A DNA stretch of 64,000 nucleotides from contig NZ_LGDG01000243.1 of the NCBI RefSeq assembly GCF_001279775.1, positions 1 through 64,000 of the forward strand, given 5' to 3'. A program made the position numbers and the translations under genes. This stretch comes from Streptomyces sp. MMG1533. GTDB lineage: Bacteria > Actinomycetota > Actinomycetes > Streptomycetales > Streptomycetaceae. Each line of letters starts with the position of its first letter. Within the stretch, counting starts at the first letter, position 1. The notes beneath the pieces are model-generated. The model was not told the DNA's origin, ran no database searches, and saw nothing but the letters and a program-made list of their open reading frames with translations. Shown here piece by piece: positions 8,822 through 18,094 of this stretch.

Positions 8822-9376
8822 TCAGAACAGCGGCTCGGGCAGCACACCCTCCAGGGCCAGCAGCTTCCGCTTGGTCTCCAGGCCGCCCCCGAACCCGCCG
8901 ATGCCGCCGTCGCTCTCCACGACCCGGTGACAGGGCACGACGACCGGCAGCGGATTGGAGCCCATCGCCACGCCCACCGCCTGGGCCGCGCCCGGCTGAC
9001 CCACGCGCCCCGCCAGATCGCCGTACCCGACCACCGAGCCGAACGAGACGCCGGACGCCAGCTCGCGCAGCACCTGACGGTTGAAGCCCGAGATCAGCGA
9101 CCAGTCCAGAGGCAGCTCGAAGTCGTGCCGCTCACCCGCGAAGTACGCCTCCACCTGGCGTATCGCCTCGGCCAGCAGCGGGGAGGCGGGCGCCTCGACG
9201 GGCTCGCCTCCCAGCCGGGACGCGAGCCGGTCCAGCGCCTTGTCGCGGACCTCGTCCGTGGCGTGGAACACCACATTGACCAGACCCTCGCGGGTCGCGG
9301 CCAGCAGCAGCGGACCGATGTCGGTGGCGACGACGGTCCACACGATCTGCCGCTCGTCCTGCCCATCGCTGTTCAT
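8822..9376 (-). CDS. ogt: Methylated-DNA--protein-cysteine S-methyltransferase (Ogt type)
   Basis: 184-residue suicide DNA-repair protein that takes O6-alkyl groups from guanine onto its own cysteine. The active-site PCHRV motif is at residues 149-153 (Cys149), with VVGYGDLAGRVGQPGAAQAVG forming the DNA-recognition helix and arginine finger region. The ATG at 9376 is preferred over one ten codons upstream. A DNA-damage promoter of the TTGTCAGTG/TACGGT type (9384-9406, minus strand) ends its -10 seven bases before it, implying a leaderless mRNA that starts at this ATG. Its position fits induction by DNA damage independently of RecA. Confidence 0.93.
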   Translation of the reverse strand: MNSDGQDERQIVWTVVATDIGPLLLAATREGLVNVVFHATDEVRDKALDRLASRLGGEPVEAPASPLLAEAIRQVEAYFAGERHDFELPLDWSLISGFNRQVLRELASGVSFGSVVGYGDLAGRVGQPGAAQAVGVAMGSNPLPVVVPCHRVVESDGGIGGFGGGLETKRKLLALEGVLPEPLF

Positions 9377-9383
9377 GCGATCC

Positions 9384-9406
9384 ACCGTACGGGCCACCAC
9401 TGACAA
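9384..9406 (-). promoter_or_regulatory. RecA-independent DNA-damage (PafBC-type) promoter of ogt
   Basis: Read on the minus strand: TTGTCAGTG, eight bases, TACGGT, exactly the actinobacterial RecA-NDp consensus TTGTCRGTG-N8-TANNNT. The -10 ends seven bases before the ogt ATG. Regulator identity (PafBC) is from family knowledge, not from this window. Confidence 0.82.
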
Positions 9407-9457
9407 CGCCCGTGCGAGTGCCCGAGGAGCCGAGGCTCCCCGGCCGGTCGGGGTTCT

Positions 9458-10333
9458 TCAGTCGCAGCGCAGCGCGGCGCGCACCACGTCCGGTTTGTTG
9501 CTGATGACGCCGTCGACGCCGTACCCGGCGACCTTACGGGCGGTGGCCGCGGTGTCGACGGTCCAGGTGAGGACCTTCAGCGGCCTGCCGTGCGGACCCT
9601 TGAAGGAGTGGACGGCGGAGACGTACCTCCCGGAGAGGGAGCTGTGCGAGGGGTTGATCTGGTCGGCGAAGGCCGCGTACGCGGACAGGTTCGCCACGGA
9701 CGGCGTACCGAGGAAGCCGGTCCTGACGCCGGGTTGCAGTTCGTGGACCGCGCGCACGCTGGCCGCGCCGAAGCTCTGCACGATCAGCCGGCCCGCGAGG
9801 TGCTGCCTGTCGAGCCAGCCCTCGTTGCCGAGGACCTTCAGGGTGTGGCCCTCGATGCCGGGATACAGGTCCGGGTTCTTGATCTCCAGGAGGAGCTTCT
9901 GATGGTGGACCTCGACGCGGCGCACGTACTGCTTGAGCGTGGGCACGCGTGCGCCCCTGTACGCGGGGCCGAACCAGCTGCCCGCGTCGAGGTGCGCGAT
10001 CTCTGCGGCGGTGAAGTCCCGCACCTTCCAGGGCGCCCGGCCGGGGAAGACCTCCTCGACGTCGGTGGTGCGCCGCAGATTGTCGTCGTGGAGGACGACG
10101 AGCTCGCCGTCCTTGGTGCGCTGGACGTCGTTCTCGACCCAGTCGATGCCCAGCGCGGCCGCCTTGTCGACGGCGGCCAGGGTGTTCTCGGGCGCGTAGG
10201 CGGAAGCACCCCTGTGGGCGATGACCGTGGGGCGCGTGGCGGCCTCGGCGGCGCGGACGTCGGAGGTGGGAAACAGGGACGCGGCGGTCCCCAGGAGCGC
10301 GGTGGTCGTGGCGGCAAGTGCGCGCGCGTGCAT
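9458..10333 (-). CDS. Secreted glycerophosphodiester phosphodiesterase
   Basis: 291 residues with an N-terminal signal peptide (MHARALAATTTALLGTAASL, Ala-rich c-region near AAEAA). It is followed by the GDPD catalytic barrel: VIAHRGASAYAPENT with the HRG catalytic motif, ENDVQRTKDGELVVLHDD with the metal-binding Glu/Asp, and IVQSF and LTWTVD later strands. It hydrolyses deacylated phospholipids (glycerophosphodiesters) outside the cell to glycerol 3-phosphate and an alcohol. The start at 10333 has GAGGAG about six bases upstream. The 280 bases between this gene and the divergent MHYT gene hold promoters but no gene I can support. Confidence 0.9.
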   Translation of the reverse strand: MHARALAATTTALLGTAASLFPTSDVRAAEAATRPTVIAHRGASAYAPENTLAAVDKAAALGIDWVENDVQRTKDGELVVLHDDNLRRTTDVEEVFPGRAPWKVRDFTAAEIAHLDAGSWFGPAYRGARVPTLKQYVRRVEVHHQKLLLEIKNPDLYPGIEGHTLKVLGNEGWLDRQHLAGRLIVQSFGAASVRAVHELQPGVRTGFLGTPSVANLSAYAAFADQINPSHSSLSGRYVSAVHSFKGPHGRPLKVLTWTVDTAATARKVAGYGVDGVISNKPDVVRAALRCD

Positions 10334-10613
10334 GCGTACTCCTCGCGTCGAGCGATCACGGACAGCACAACTGTGACAGCAGAGGGTCAACAGTAGAGGG
10401 GTGCAGAATGGCCACAAGTTGAATGAGGTTGTCCCGAGTCCGCTCACTGATGCCGCACAACTGGGGCAAGGGCGTGTTTCTTTGCCGGAAAATCGTTCGA
10501 CCATTCCGGTGGGAGTCATACTCTCTGCGTCAACCCTGACCGCTCGGGCGGTCCTGGGAAGGGGCGCACATCAGGGAATTCCGGGAAGCAAAAGGGCGGA
10601 AGGGTAGCCGCGC

Positions 10614-11483
10614 ATGCAAGGCACGGTCGACGGATTCAGCTACGGACTCGTCACACCGCTGGTGGCTTACCTCATGGCCTGCCTGGGCGGGGCCCTCGGC
10701 CTGCGCTGCACCACCAGATCCATGCTGGTCGGCAACTCCTGGCGCCCCGGATGGCTGGCACTCGGCTCGGCCGCGATCGGCTCGGGCATATGGACCATGC
10801 ACTTCGTCGCGATGATGGGCTTCAAGGTCGAGCAGGCGCCGATCCACTACGACAGGGCGACGACGTTCGCGAGTCTGGGTGTGGCCATCGTGATGGTGGG
10901 CATCGGGATCTTCATCGTCGGCTACCGGGGTGCGGCCGGAACGGCCCTGATGACCGGCGGTGCCATCACCGGCCTGGGCGTCGCCTCGATGCACTACCTG
11001 GGCATGGCCGGCATGCGTCTCAACGGCAAGCTGGAGTACGACACCTTCACCGTGGCCGCGTCCGTGGTCATAGCCGTCGTCGCCGCCACCGCCGCCCTGT
11101 GGGCCGCCGGGCAGGTGCGCGGCTTTCTGTGGAGCGTGGGCGCGAGCCTCATCATGGGGCTCGCCGTGACCGGCATGCACTACACGGGCATGGCCGCTCT
11201 CAGGGTCCATCTGCACAGCACCAACGCCCCCACCGGGGGCGACTCCGCGACCTCCCTGATCGCGCCCATGATGATCGGCCCGCTCGCCTTCCTGCTCCTC
11301 GCCGGCGTCGTCGTGATGTTCGACCCGTTGATGGTGATGGGGAAGCCCGCCTGGACCCCGGTCGAGAACAAGCCGGGTGTTCCCGCCCGCGAACTGGTCT
11401 CCCACCCCGCCCCCCGCCGCCCCTCCCTCCGCACCCGCCGGAACCTGGGCCACCGGGACTCCCGCACCCCGCAGAACCGCTGA
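10614..11483 (+). CDS. MHYT-domain integral membrane sensor protein
   Basis: 289 residues with about seven hydrophobic segments and three repeats of the MHYT signature: MHFVAMMGF, MHYLGMAGM and MHYTGMAAL. MHYT domains are thought to bind a metal (copper suggested) and sense oxygen, CO or NO. Here the domain is not fused to a GGDEF or other output domain. The last ~50 residues are a basic, Pro/Arg-rich cytoplasmic tail. It is directly upstream of the uvrB promoter and in the same direction, with ~80 bases between. Signal and partner are unknown. Confidence 0.85.
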   Translation: MQGTVDGFSYGLVTPLVAYLMACLGGALGLRCTTRSMLVGNSWRPGWLALGSAAIGSGIWTMHFVAMMGFKVEQAPIHYDRATTFASLGVAIVMVGIGIFIVGYRGAAGTALMTGGAITGLGVASMHYLGMAGMRLNGKLEYDTFTVAASVVIAVVAATAALWAAGQVRGFLWSVGASLIMGLAVTGMHYTGMAALRVHLHSTNAPTGGDSATSLIAPMMIGPLAFLLLAGVVVMFDPLMVMGKPAWTPVENKPGVPARELVSHPAPRRPSLRTRRNLGHRDSRTPQNR

Positions 11484-11534
11484 CCGGTCAGGTCCGCCGA
11501 GGCCCCCGCGTGCAAAACCGCTGATCCGGCCGCG

Positions 11535-11557
11535 TTGTCAGTGGGGGGTCGTACGGT
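11535..11557 (+). promoter_or_regulatory. RecA-independent DNA-damage (PafBC-type) promoter of uvrB
   Basis: TTGTCAGTG (11535-11543), eight bases, TACGGT (11552-11557). It is a full match to TTGTCRGTG-N8-TANNNT. Seven bases separate the -10 from the uvrB ATG, so the transcript is predicted leaderless. Confidence 0.85.
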
Positions 11558-11564
11558 TGGTGAC

Positions 11565-13703
11565 ATGCGGCCCGTTTCCCACATCGAACGCACGGTGGCG
11601 CCCTTCGAGGTCGTCAGCCCGTACCAGCCCAGCGGCGACCAGCCCGCGGCCATCGCCGAGCTCGCCCGGCGCATCGAGGCCGGTGAGAAGGATGTCGTCC
11701 TGCTCGGCGCGACCGGCACCGGCAAGTCCGCCACCACCGCGTGGATGATCGAGAAGCTCCAGCGACCCACCCTCGTGATGGCGCCGAACAAGACGCTGGC
11801 CGCTCAGCTGGCCAACGAGTTCCGGGAGCTGCTGCCGAACAACGCAGTCGAGTACTTCGTCTCGTACTACGACTACTACCAGCCCGAGGCCTACGTCCCG
11901 CAGTCGGACACCTACATCGAGAAGGACTCCTCGATCAACGAGGAGGTCGAGCGGCTGCGCCACTCCGCGACCAACTCGCTGCTCACCCGCCGCGACGTCG
12001 TCGTGGTCGCCTCGGTGTCGTGCATCTACGGCCTCGGCACTCCGCAGGAGTACGTGGACCGCATGGTCCCCCTCAGGATCGGCGACGAGATCGACCGGGA
12101 CCAGCTGCTGCGCCGCTTCGTGGACATCCAGTACACGCGCAACGACCTGGCCTTCACCCGCGGCACCTTCCGCGTCCGCGGCGACACCATCGAGATCTTC
12201 CCGGTCTACGAGGAACTCGCCGTCCGCATCGAGATGTTCGGCGACGAGATCGAGGCCCTGTCCACCCTGCACCCGCTCACCGGCGAGATCATCAGCGACG
12301 ACCAGCAGCTGTACGTCTTCCCCGCCTCCCACTACGTCGCCGGCCCCGAGCGCCTGGAGCGGGCCGTGAACGACATCGAGAAGGAGCTCGGGGAACGCCT
12401 GGCCGAGCTGGAGAAGCAGAGCAAGCTCCTGGAGGCCCAGCGCCTGAGGATGCGCACGACGTACGACCTGGAGATGCTCCGCCAGATCGGCTCCTGCTCC
12501 GGAGTCGAGAACTACTCGATGCACTTCGACGGCCGCGAGCCCGGTTCCCCGCCGAACACCCTGCTGGACTACTTCCCGGACGACTTCCTGCTCGTCATCG
12601 ACGAGTCCCACGTCACCGTCCCGCAGATCGGCGCCATGTACGAGGGCGACGCCTCCCGCAAGCGCACCCTCGTCGACCACGGTTTCCGGCTGCCCTCAGC
12701 CCTGGACAACCGCCCCCTGAAGTGGGAGGAGTTCCAGGAGCGCACCGGGCAGACCGTCTACCTGTCGGCGACCCCCGGCAAGTACGAGCTCTCGCGCGCG
12801 GACGGCGCCGTCGAACAGATCATCCGCCCCACCGGCCTGATCGACCCGGAGGTCGTCGTCAAGCCCACCGAGGGCCAGATCGACGACCTGGTGCACGAGA
12901 TCAGGGGGCGCGTCGAGAAGGACGAGCGCGTCCTGGTCACCACCCTCACCAAGAAGATGGCCGAGGACCTCACCGACTACTTCCTCGAGCTCGGCATCCA
13001 GGTGCGCTACCTGCACAGCGACGTCGACACCCTGCGCCGGGTCGAGTTGCTGCGCGAGCTGCGGTCCGGCGAGTTCGACGTGCTGGTCGGAATCAACCTC
13101 CTCCGCGAGGGTCTCGACCTGCCCGAGGTGTCCCTGGTGGCGATCCTCGACGCCGACAAGGAGGGCTTCCTGCGCTCGGGCACCTCGCTCATCCAGACCA
13201 TCGGCCGCGCGGCGCGCAATGTCTCCGGCCAGGTCCACATGTACGCCGACAAGATCACCCCGGCGATGGAGAAGGCCATCGAGGAGACCAACCGCCGCCG
13301 GGAGAAGCAGGTCGCATACAACGAGGAGAGGGGCATCGACCCCCAGCCGCTCCGCAAGAAGATCAACGACATCGTCGCGCAGATCGCCCGCGAGGACATC
13401 GACACCGAGCAGCTGCTCGGTTCCGGCTACCGCAAGCTGAAGGACGGCAAGGGCGCCAAGGCTCCCGTGCCCGCTCTCGGCGACAAGGCGGCCAAGGGCA
13501 CCAAGGCCGCCAAGGGCAAGGCCAAGGAGGCGGTGCCGACCGACCGCCCCGCAGCCGAGCTCGCCGGGCAGATCGAGGAGATGACCGAGCGCATGCGCGC
13601 CGCCGCAGCCGACCTCCAGTTCGAGATCGCGGCCCGGCTGCGCGACGAGGTCTCCGAGATGAAGAAGGAACTCCGCCAGATGAGGGAGGCCGGCCTGGCC
13701 TGA
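11565..13703 (+). CDS. uvrB: Excinuclease ABC subunit B
   Basis: 712-residue UvrB, the damage-verifying helicase of nucleotide excision repair. It works with UvrA (loading) and UvrC (incision), both encoded in this window. Walker [11 protein letters not shown] lies near residue 45, the DNA-clamping beta-hairpin region shows [13 protein letters not shown], and helicase motifs IDESHV and GRAARN follow. The C-terminal UVR motif (about residues 675-705) that contacts UvrC is present. A ~35-residue Lys/Ala-rich linker precedes the UVR motif and is typical of Streptomyces. The ATG at 11565 is set by the upstream promoter geometry; the -10 ends seven bases before it. Confidence 0.97.
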   Translation: MRPVSHIERTVAPFEVVSPYQPSGDQPAAIAELARRIEAGEKDVVLLGATGTGKSATTAWMIEKLQRPTLVMAPNKTLAAQLANEFRELLPNNAVEYFVSYYDYYQPEAYVPQSDTYIEKDSSINEEVERLRHSATNSLLTRRDVVVVASVSCIYGLGTPQEYVDRMVPLRIGDEIDRDQLLRRFVDIQYTRNDLAFTRGTFRVRGDTIEIFPVYEELAVRIEMFGDEIEALSTLHPLTGEIISDDQQLYVFPASHYVAGPERLERAVNDIEKELGERLAELEKQSKLLEAQRLRMRTTYDLEMLRQIGSCSGVENYSMHFDGREPGSPPNTLLDYFPDDFLLVIDESHVTVPQIGAMYEGDASRKRTLVDHGFRLPSALDNRPLKWEEFQERTGQTVYLSATPGKYELSRADGAVEQIIRPTGLIDPEVVVKPTEGQIDDLVHEIRGRVEKDERVLVTTLTKKMAEDLTDYFLELGIQVRYLHSDVDTLRRVELLRELRSGEFDVLVGINLLREGLDLPEVSLVAILDADKEGFLRSGTSLIQTIGRAARNVSGQVHMYADKITPAMEKAIEETNRRREKQVAYNEERGIDPQPLRKKINDIVAQIAREDIDTEQLLGSGYRKLKDGKGAKAPVPALGDKAAKGTKAAKGKAKEAVPTDRPAAELAGQIEEMTERMRAAAADLQFEIAARLRDEVSEMKKELRQMREAGLA

Positions 13704-13816
13704 GGGTCCACGAAGGGCCGGTCACCGACCGGATCGGCGCCTTCCGAGATCCGTCACCCCCGGTGCATGCGTGCTGTGTTGCAAGACCGACACAAAGTGC
13801 GGACCGGGGTACGGCA

Positions 13817-13839
13817 CTGTCAGTGACCCTGCGTAGGGT
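13817..13839 (+). promoter_or_regulatory. RecA-independent DNA-damage-type promoter upstream of the terD pair
   Basis: CTGTCAGTG (13817-13825), eight bases, TAGGGT (13834-13839). One mismatch to TTGTCRGTG-N8-TANNNT. It lies 56 bases upstream of the first TerD-family gene and ~110 bases after uvrB, leaving room for a normal 5' leader with a ribosome site. Confidence 0.75.
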
Positions 13840-13894
13840 TCGGGTCATCCGCGGATCCCGCGGCAACAGGGGAAATACGAGAGGGGACCAGCCC

Positions 13895-14506
13895 GTGGTG
13901 GACGTATCCAAGGGCGGCGCGCCCGGCGGCGGCGTCAATCTGACCAAGGGTCAGGCCATCAGCCTGCAGAAGAGTGACGGTGGCAGCCTGACGGCCGTGC
14001 GCATGGGTCTCGGCTGGCAGGCGGCGCCCCGGCGCGGTCTGTTCGGCTCGCGCACCCGGGAGGTCGACCTCGACGCCTCGGCCGTCCTGTTCGCGGACAA
14101 GCAGCCGGTCGACGTCGTCTTCTTCCGCCACCTGGTGAGTGACGACGGCTCGGTGCGCCACACCGGCGACAATCTCGTCGGCGGCGTGGGTCAGGGCGGC
14201 GACGACGAGGCGATCCTCGTCGACCTGGCGCGGGTGCCGGTCCACATCGACCAGATCGTCTTCACCGTGAACTCCTTCACGGGCCAGACCTTCCAGGAGG
14301 TGCAGAACGCGTTCTGCCGCCTGGTCGACGAGACCAACGGCCAGGAACTCGCGCGCTACACACTCGCGGGCGGCGGTGCCTACACGGCGCAGATCATGGC
14401 CAAGGTGCACCGCACGGGCCCGGGCTGGACGATGACGGCCCTCGGCACTCCGGCCAACGGCCGCACCTTCCAGGACCTGATGCCGGCGATCCTGCCGCAC
14501 CTGTAG
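13895..14506 (+). CDS. TerD family protein
   Basis: 203-residue TerD/CABP-fold protein. The N-terminus (VNLTKGQAISLQK) and core (VRMGLGWQAAP, VDLDASAVLF, VFFRHLVSDDGSVRHTGDN, DDEAILVDLARVP) include the acidic residues that bind calcium in this family. TerD proteins belong to tellurite/chemical-stress Ter systems thought to link membrane stress, metals and DNA damage. The GTG start at 13895 has GAGGGG eight bases upstream; a second GTG follows. It is first of a pair with the large TerD-like protein at 14556 and sits behind a DNA-damage-type promoter. Confidence 0.9.
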   Translation: MVDVSKGGAPGGGVNLTKGQAISLQKSDGGSLTAVRMGLGWQAAPRRGLFGSRTREVDLDASAVLFADKQPVDVVFFRHLVSDDGSVRHTGDNLVGGVGQGGDDEAILVDLARVPVHIDQIVFTVNSFTGQTFQEVQNAFCRLVDETNGQELARYTLAGGGAYTAQIMAKVHRTGPGWTMTALGTPANGRTFQDLMPAILPHL

Positions 14507-14555
14507 GGCGGCACGGCGGGCAGCACTCGACACAACGACACAGGGGGAGAAGGCG

Positions 14556-16736
14556 ATGACGGCCGAGCTGGTGCGGGGACAGAATCACCCGCTCTCCCAG
14601 GCCCGTCTCGAGGTCCGGGTCGCGGCCGGCACGCCGATCGTGGCGGGGGCCACGCTCGGCGACGAGCACGGCAAGGTGCACGGTGTCGAGTGGGTCGCCC
14701 ACCCGGGCGCCCCCATGTTGCCGGGGCTCGAGGTCTCCCGTCAGGCGGCCGCCGACCACCGTCTCGCGGTCGACCTCGGCGCCGTGCCGGAGGCAGTGCA
14801 CCGGGTCAGCGTGCTGCTCGCCCTGCCCGCGGCGGGCGGGGGAGGACCGGCGAGCTTCGGCGCCGTAGCCGCCCCGTTCGTCGCGGTCACCGACCTCGAC
14901 GGCACCCAGGTCGCCAGCTACACGATCACCGGTCTGGACGCCGAGTCGGCCGTCGTCGCCCTGGAGCTCTACCGCCGCCAGGGCGCCTGGAAAGTCCGTG
15001 CCGTCGGACAGGGGTACGCGGGCGGACTCGCCGAGCTCCTCACCGACCAGGGCCTGCCCGAGGCCCACCAGCTGGCGACCGGCATCAACGAGGCGGTGGC
15101 CCGGGGCCTGGCCCGCTCGCTCCCGGCCCCGCCGCGCCCCACGGACCCCGACCGCTCCCGACAGACGGCCGCACCGGCCCTCGGCGGCGACCAGGGCGGC
15201 CCCGCGCCCCAGGGGACCTCCAGCGTCGTACCGCAACAGCCGATGCCCCCATACGGAACGCAGGCACCAGGCGTCCCGGCACAGCCCACGTCTCCGTACG
15301 GCCCGCAGGGCACTCCGGCGGCCGGCGCCCCCCAGCAGCCCGGCGCGCCCTACGGCACGCAGGACGCCCCCGCGGCAGGCACACCGCAACAACCCACATC
15401 CCCCTACAGCGCGCAGCCCCCCGCGGCAGCCGCCGCACCGCAGCCCGGCCACCCCCAGGGGCCCGCGCCCGAGGACACCTCCGCGGTCGCCCACACGCCC
15501 GGTGCCACCCCCGGCGGCGGCCCGATCGACTACAGCCACCCGCGGCGGCAGAGCGCGGCTCCGCCGCCCCCGCCGACGGCGCCCCCGGCCCAGCCCGGAC
15601 AGCCGGCGCAGCCGGTCGCGGGCGACGCCACCGGGTGGTCCATGGACGAGCGGCTCTACAACCAGGTGTGGGGCATGTTCGAGGACCTGGCCCGCACCAT
15701 GGCCGCGTACCGCAGCGCCGTCGACTTCGCCGACTCGCGCATGGAGAAGGAACTCGACCAGGCTCTGTCCGACCCGCGCAGTCGGCTCGGGGGACAGGGC
15801 GACGCCGCGCGGGAGACGGCCCGGGCCAAGCGCTCCCAGCTCGTCGACCGGGCCAGAGCGGTCCTCGACCGGGACCTCGCCCAGCTCACCGCCGAGGCCG
15901 ACGTCGTCGAGCCCGCGCTGCCGCCGGCGTACGCGCGCTGGGACAACCCCGTGTGGCACGGCTACCGCGTGCCGATGGAGGTGCCCATGGCCCTGCGCCT
16001 CGGAGACCTGCACCTGCCCGAGGCCGCCGAGCTGCGGATACCGTTGCTGGTCCGCCTGCCGTTGGAGCGCGGTCTGTGGATCGACAGCGGAGCGGCCGGG
16101 TCGCTCGACGGCTCGTTCACGGACTCCTACGACCTGGGACGCCTCGCGATGGAGACGGCGGTGGCGCACGCGGCCCGGCTGCTGGCCGTGTATCCGGCGG
16201 GCGAGTTCACCGTGCACGTCATCGACCCCGCCGGTTCGGCGGCCCAGCCGCTCGCTCCGCTGGTGCGGACGGGTGTGCTCGCCGCCCCGCCCGCCGTAGG
16301 GGCGGCAGGCGTGGCGGACGTCCTGGGCCGGCTCACCGAGCGCGTCGACCTGGTGCAGATGGCGGTGCGCGCGGGCGCGGCCGACTCGCTCCCGCCCGGT
16401 CTCGACACCGCCGAGCAACTGCTGATCGTGAACGACTTCCCGCACGGCTTCGACGACCGCGCCGTGACCCGGCTCCGCTACCTCGCGGACGAGGGACCGG
16501 CCGTCGGCGTCCACCTGATGATGGTCGCGGACCGTGAGCAAGCCGCCGAGTACGGCCCGTTGCTCGACCCGTTGTGGCGTTCGCTGCTACGCCTCACTCC
16601 GGTGCCGGACGACCACCTCGCGGACCCGTGGGTCGGGCATGCCTGGACGTACGACCCCTCGCTCCTGCCGCCCGGCAGCCAGGTGCTCCAGCAGGTGCTC
16701 ACCCAGGTCGCGGCGGCTCGCACCAAGTACACGTAA
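14556..16736 (+). CDS. Large TerD-like protein with Pro-rich linker and FtsK-like C-terminus
   Basis: 726 residues in three parts. Residues 1-185 are a degenerate TerD-type beta-sandwich (VTDLDGTQVASYTITGLDAESAVVALELYRR). Residues 190-355 are a Pro/Gln/Ala-rich linker with repeated PYG(T/P)Q units about 20 residues apart. Residues 360-726 are a helical segment followed by an ATPase-like domain containing LLIVNDFPHGFDDRAVTRLRY and VGVHLMMVADRE, which resemble the Walker B and sensor strands of FtsK-type proteins. No Walker A was found, so ATP hydrolysis is doubtful. The ATG at 14556 follows GGGGGAGAAGG. It is 49 bases after terD, in the same unit. Probably a scaffold of a Ter stress complex; inference only. 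Confidence 0.8.
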   Translation: MTAELVRGQNHPLSQARLEVRVAAGTPIVAGATLGDEHGKVHGVEWVAHPGAPMLPGLEVSRQAAADHRLAVDLGAVPEAVHRVSVLLALPAAGGGGPASFGAVAAPFVAVTDLDGTQVASYTITGLDAESAVVALELYRRQGAWKVRAVGQGYAGGLAELLTDQGLPEAHQLATGINEAVARGLARSLPAPPRPTDPDRSRQTAAPALGGDQGGPAPQGTSSVVPQQPMPPYGTQAPGVPAQPTSPYGPQGTPAAGAPQQPGAPYGTQDAPAAGTPQQPTSPYSAQPPAAAAAPQPGHPQGPAPEDTSAVAHTPGATPGGGPIDYSHPRRQSAAPPPPPTAPPAQPGQPAQPVAGDATGWSMDERLYNQVWGMFEDLARTMAAYRSAVDFADSRMEKELDQALSDPRSRLGGQGDAARETARAKRSQLVDRARAVLDRDLAQLTAEADVVEPALPPAYARWDNPVWHGYRVPMEVPMALRLGDLHLPEAAELRIPLLVRLPLERGLWIDSGAAGSLDGSFTDSYDLGRLAMETAVAHAARLLAVYPAGEFTVHVIDPAGSAAQPLAPLVRTGVLAAPPAVGAAGVADVLGRLTERVDLVQMAVRAGAADSLPPGLDTAEQLLIVNDFPHGFDDRAVTRLRYLADEGPAVGVHLMMVADREQAAEYGPLLDPLWRSLLRLTPVPDDHLADPWVGHAWTYDPSLLPPGSQVLQQVLTQVAAARTKYT

Positions 16737-16815
16737 AGGCTTCTGACCAGCTGGTTTGACCCTTATTTTGCCAATCGCTTTACCTTTCCTTGGTGATTGG
16801 GTACCGTTGTCGCCA

Positions 16816-16913
16816 CGGAGGGGAGTACTCCCTGTCGACTGCGGCGTACCCGTCAATACGGATCAGGCCAGATCCCGGGGCGTCGGCCCATCCTGGGTGG
16901 AAGAGACCTCCGG
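16816..16913 (+). promoter_or_regulatory. yybP-ykoY manganese riboswitch
   Basis: Structured leader between the TerD-like gene and terC. Conserved L1 sequence GGGGAGTA is at 16820-16827 and L3 sequence CCGTCAATACGG at 16850-16861. Closing helix P1 is CGGAGG (16816-16821) with CCTCCG (16907-16912), preceded by GAGA as in the family. The 3' arm CCTCCGGC (16907-16914) is also a perfect 8-base complement of GCCGGAGG (16951-16958), which contains the terC ribosome site. This suggests that metal binding frees translation. The family senses Mn2+ and commonly controls TerC/MntP exporters. Confidence 0.85.
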
Positions 16914-16962
16914 CAGCGCGACGACGCTGGTTACTTGCCGTTACGTATCTGCCGGAGGCGCA

Positions 16963-17964
16963 GTGGATGTTTCCCTGACCCTGTGGGTCCTGACGATCGT
17001 GGGCCTTGCCGCCCTCATCGCGGTCGACTTCTTCATCGGCCGCAAGCCGCACGACGTGTCCATCAAGGAAGCCGGAATCTGGACGATCGTCTGGATCGTC
17101 CTGGCCGGACTCTTCGGACTCGGCCTGCTCGTCTTCGCCGGCGGCCAGCCCTCCGGCGAGTTCTTCGCGGGCTTCATCACCGAGAAGTCCCTGAGTGTCG
17201 ACAACCTCTTCGTCTTCGTTCTGATCATGGCGAAGTTCGCTGTGCCCTCGCAGTACCAGCAGCGGGTGCTGCTGGTCGGTGTCCTCATAGCCCTGGTGCT
17301 GCGAGCGATCTTCATCGCGGCCGGTGCGGCGATCCTCGCCAGCTTCTCGTGGGTCTTCTACCTCTTCGGCGCCTTCCTGATCTGGACCGCCTGGAAGCTC
17401 ATCCAGGAGGCCCGCGCCGACGAGGAGGACGAGGAGTTCGAGGAGAACAAGCTGCTCAAGGCCGCCGAGCGCCGCTTCGGCGTGGCCGACCGCTACCACG
17501 GCACCAAGCTGTGGATCCAGGAGAACGGCAAGCGGGTCATGACCCCGATGCTGGTCGTGATGCTCGCGATCGGTACGACGGACGTCCTGTTCGCGCTCGA
17601 CTCGATCCCGGCGATCTTCGGTCTGACCCAGGACCCGTACATCGTCTTCACGGCCAACGCGTTCGCGCTGATGGGCCTGAGGCAGCTGTACTTCCTGATC
17701 GGCGGCCTGCTCAGGAAGCTGGTCCACCTCAGCTACGGCCTGTCGATCATCCTCGGCTTCATCGGCGTCAAGCTGGTCCTGCACGCGCTGCACGAGTCCG
17801 GGGTCCACGTCCCGGAGATCAGCATCCCGGTCTCCCTCGGCGTGATCTGCGCCGTCCTGATCGTCACCACGATCACCAGCCTGCGAGCGTCCAAGAAGCA
17901 GGCGGCGGCCGAGGCGGCGCAGGAGCAGAGCGAAGGCGCTCCGAAGGACAGCATCGAGGCCTGA
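16963..17964 (+). CDS. TerC family integral membrane protein (probable Mn2+ exporter)
   Basis: 333-residue TerC/Alx-type transporter with about nine membrane helices. Diagnostic segments are IAVDFFIGRKPHDVSIKEA, the acidic ITEKSLSVDNLFVF motif and the second-half TTDVLFALDSIPAIFGLTQDPYIVFTANAFALMGLRQLYFL. A charged cytoplasmic loop (residues ~145-190, EDEEFEENK) splits the two halves. The GTG start at 16963 has GGAGG four bases upstream. It is controlled by the upstream yybP-ykoY riboswitch, so manganese export is the likely role, not tellurite resistance as the family name says. A strong hairpin follows. Confidence 0.92.
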   Translation: MDVSLTLWVLTIVGLAALIAVDFFIGRKPHDVSIKEAGIWTIVWIVLAGLFGLGLLVFAGGQPSGEFFAGFITEKSLSVDNLFVFVLIMAKFAVPSQYQQRVLLVGVLIALVLRAIFIAAGAAILASFSWVFYLFGAFLIWTAWKLIQEARADEEDEEFEENKLLKAAERRFGVADRYHGTKLWIQENGKRVMTPMLVVMLAIGTTDVLFALDSIPAIFGLTQDPYIVFTANAFALMGLRQLYFLIGGLLRKLVHLSYGLSIILGFIGVKLVLHALHESGVHVPEISIPVSLGVICAVLIVTTITSLRASKKQAAAEAAQEQSEGAPKDSIEA

Positions 17965-17989
17965 CCACGTCGGACGTAGGAACAACCAC

Positions 17990-18034
17990 CACCGGGAGCG
18001 GTGCTCGGCGAATTGCCGACCACCGCTCCCGGTG
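17990..18034 (+). terminator. Terminator hairpin after terC
   Basis: A perfect 14-base inverted repeat, CACCGGGAGCGGTG (17990-18003) with its complement at 18021-18034, and a smaller TCGGC/GCCGA pair inside the loop. There is no long T run, as is common in Streptomyces. It lies 26 bases after the terC stop. Confidence 0.8.
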
Positions 18035-18094
18035 CTTCGTTGGGACCGAGCGTTCCCCGCCCGGGGACGCCCCTCGTCCGGGTGGGAGGCACCC

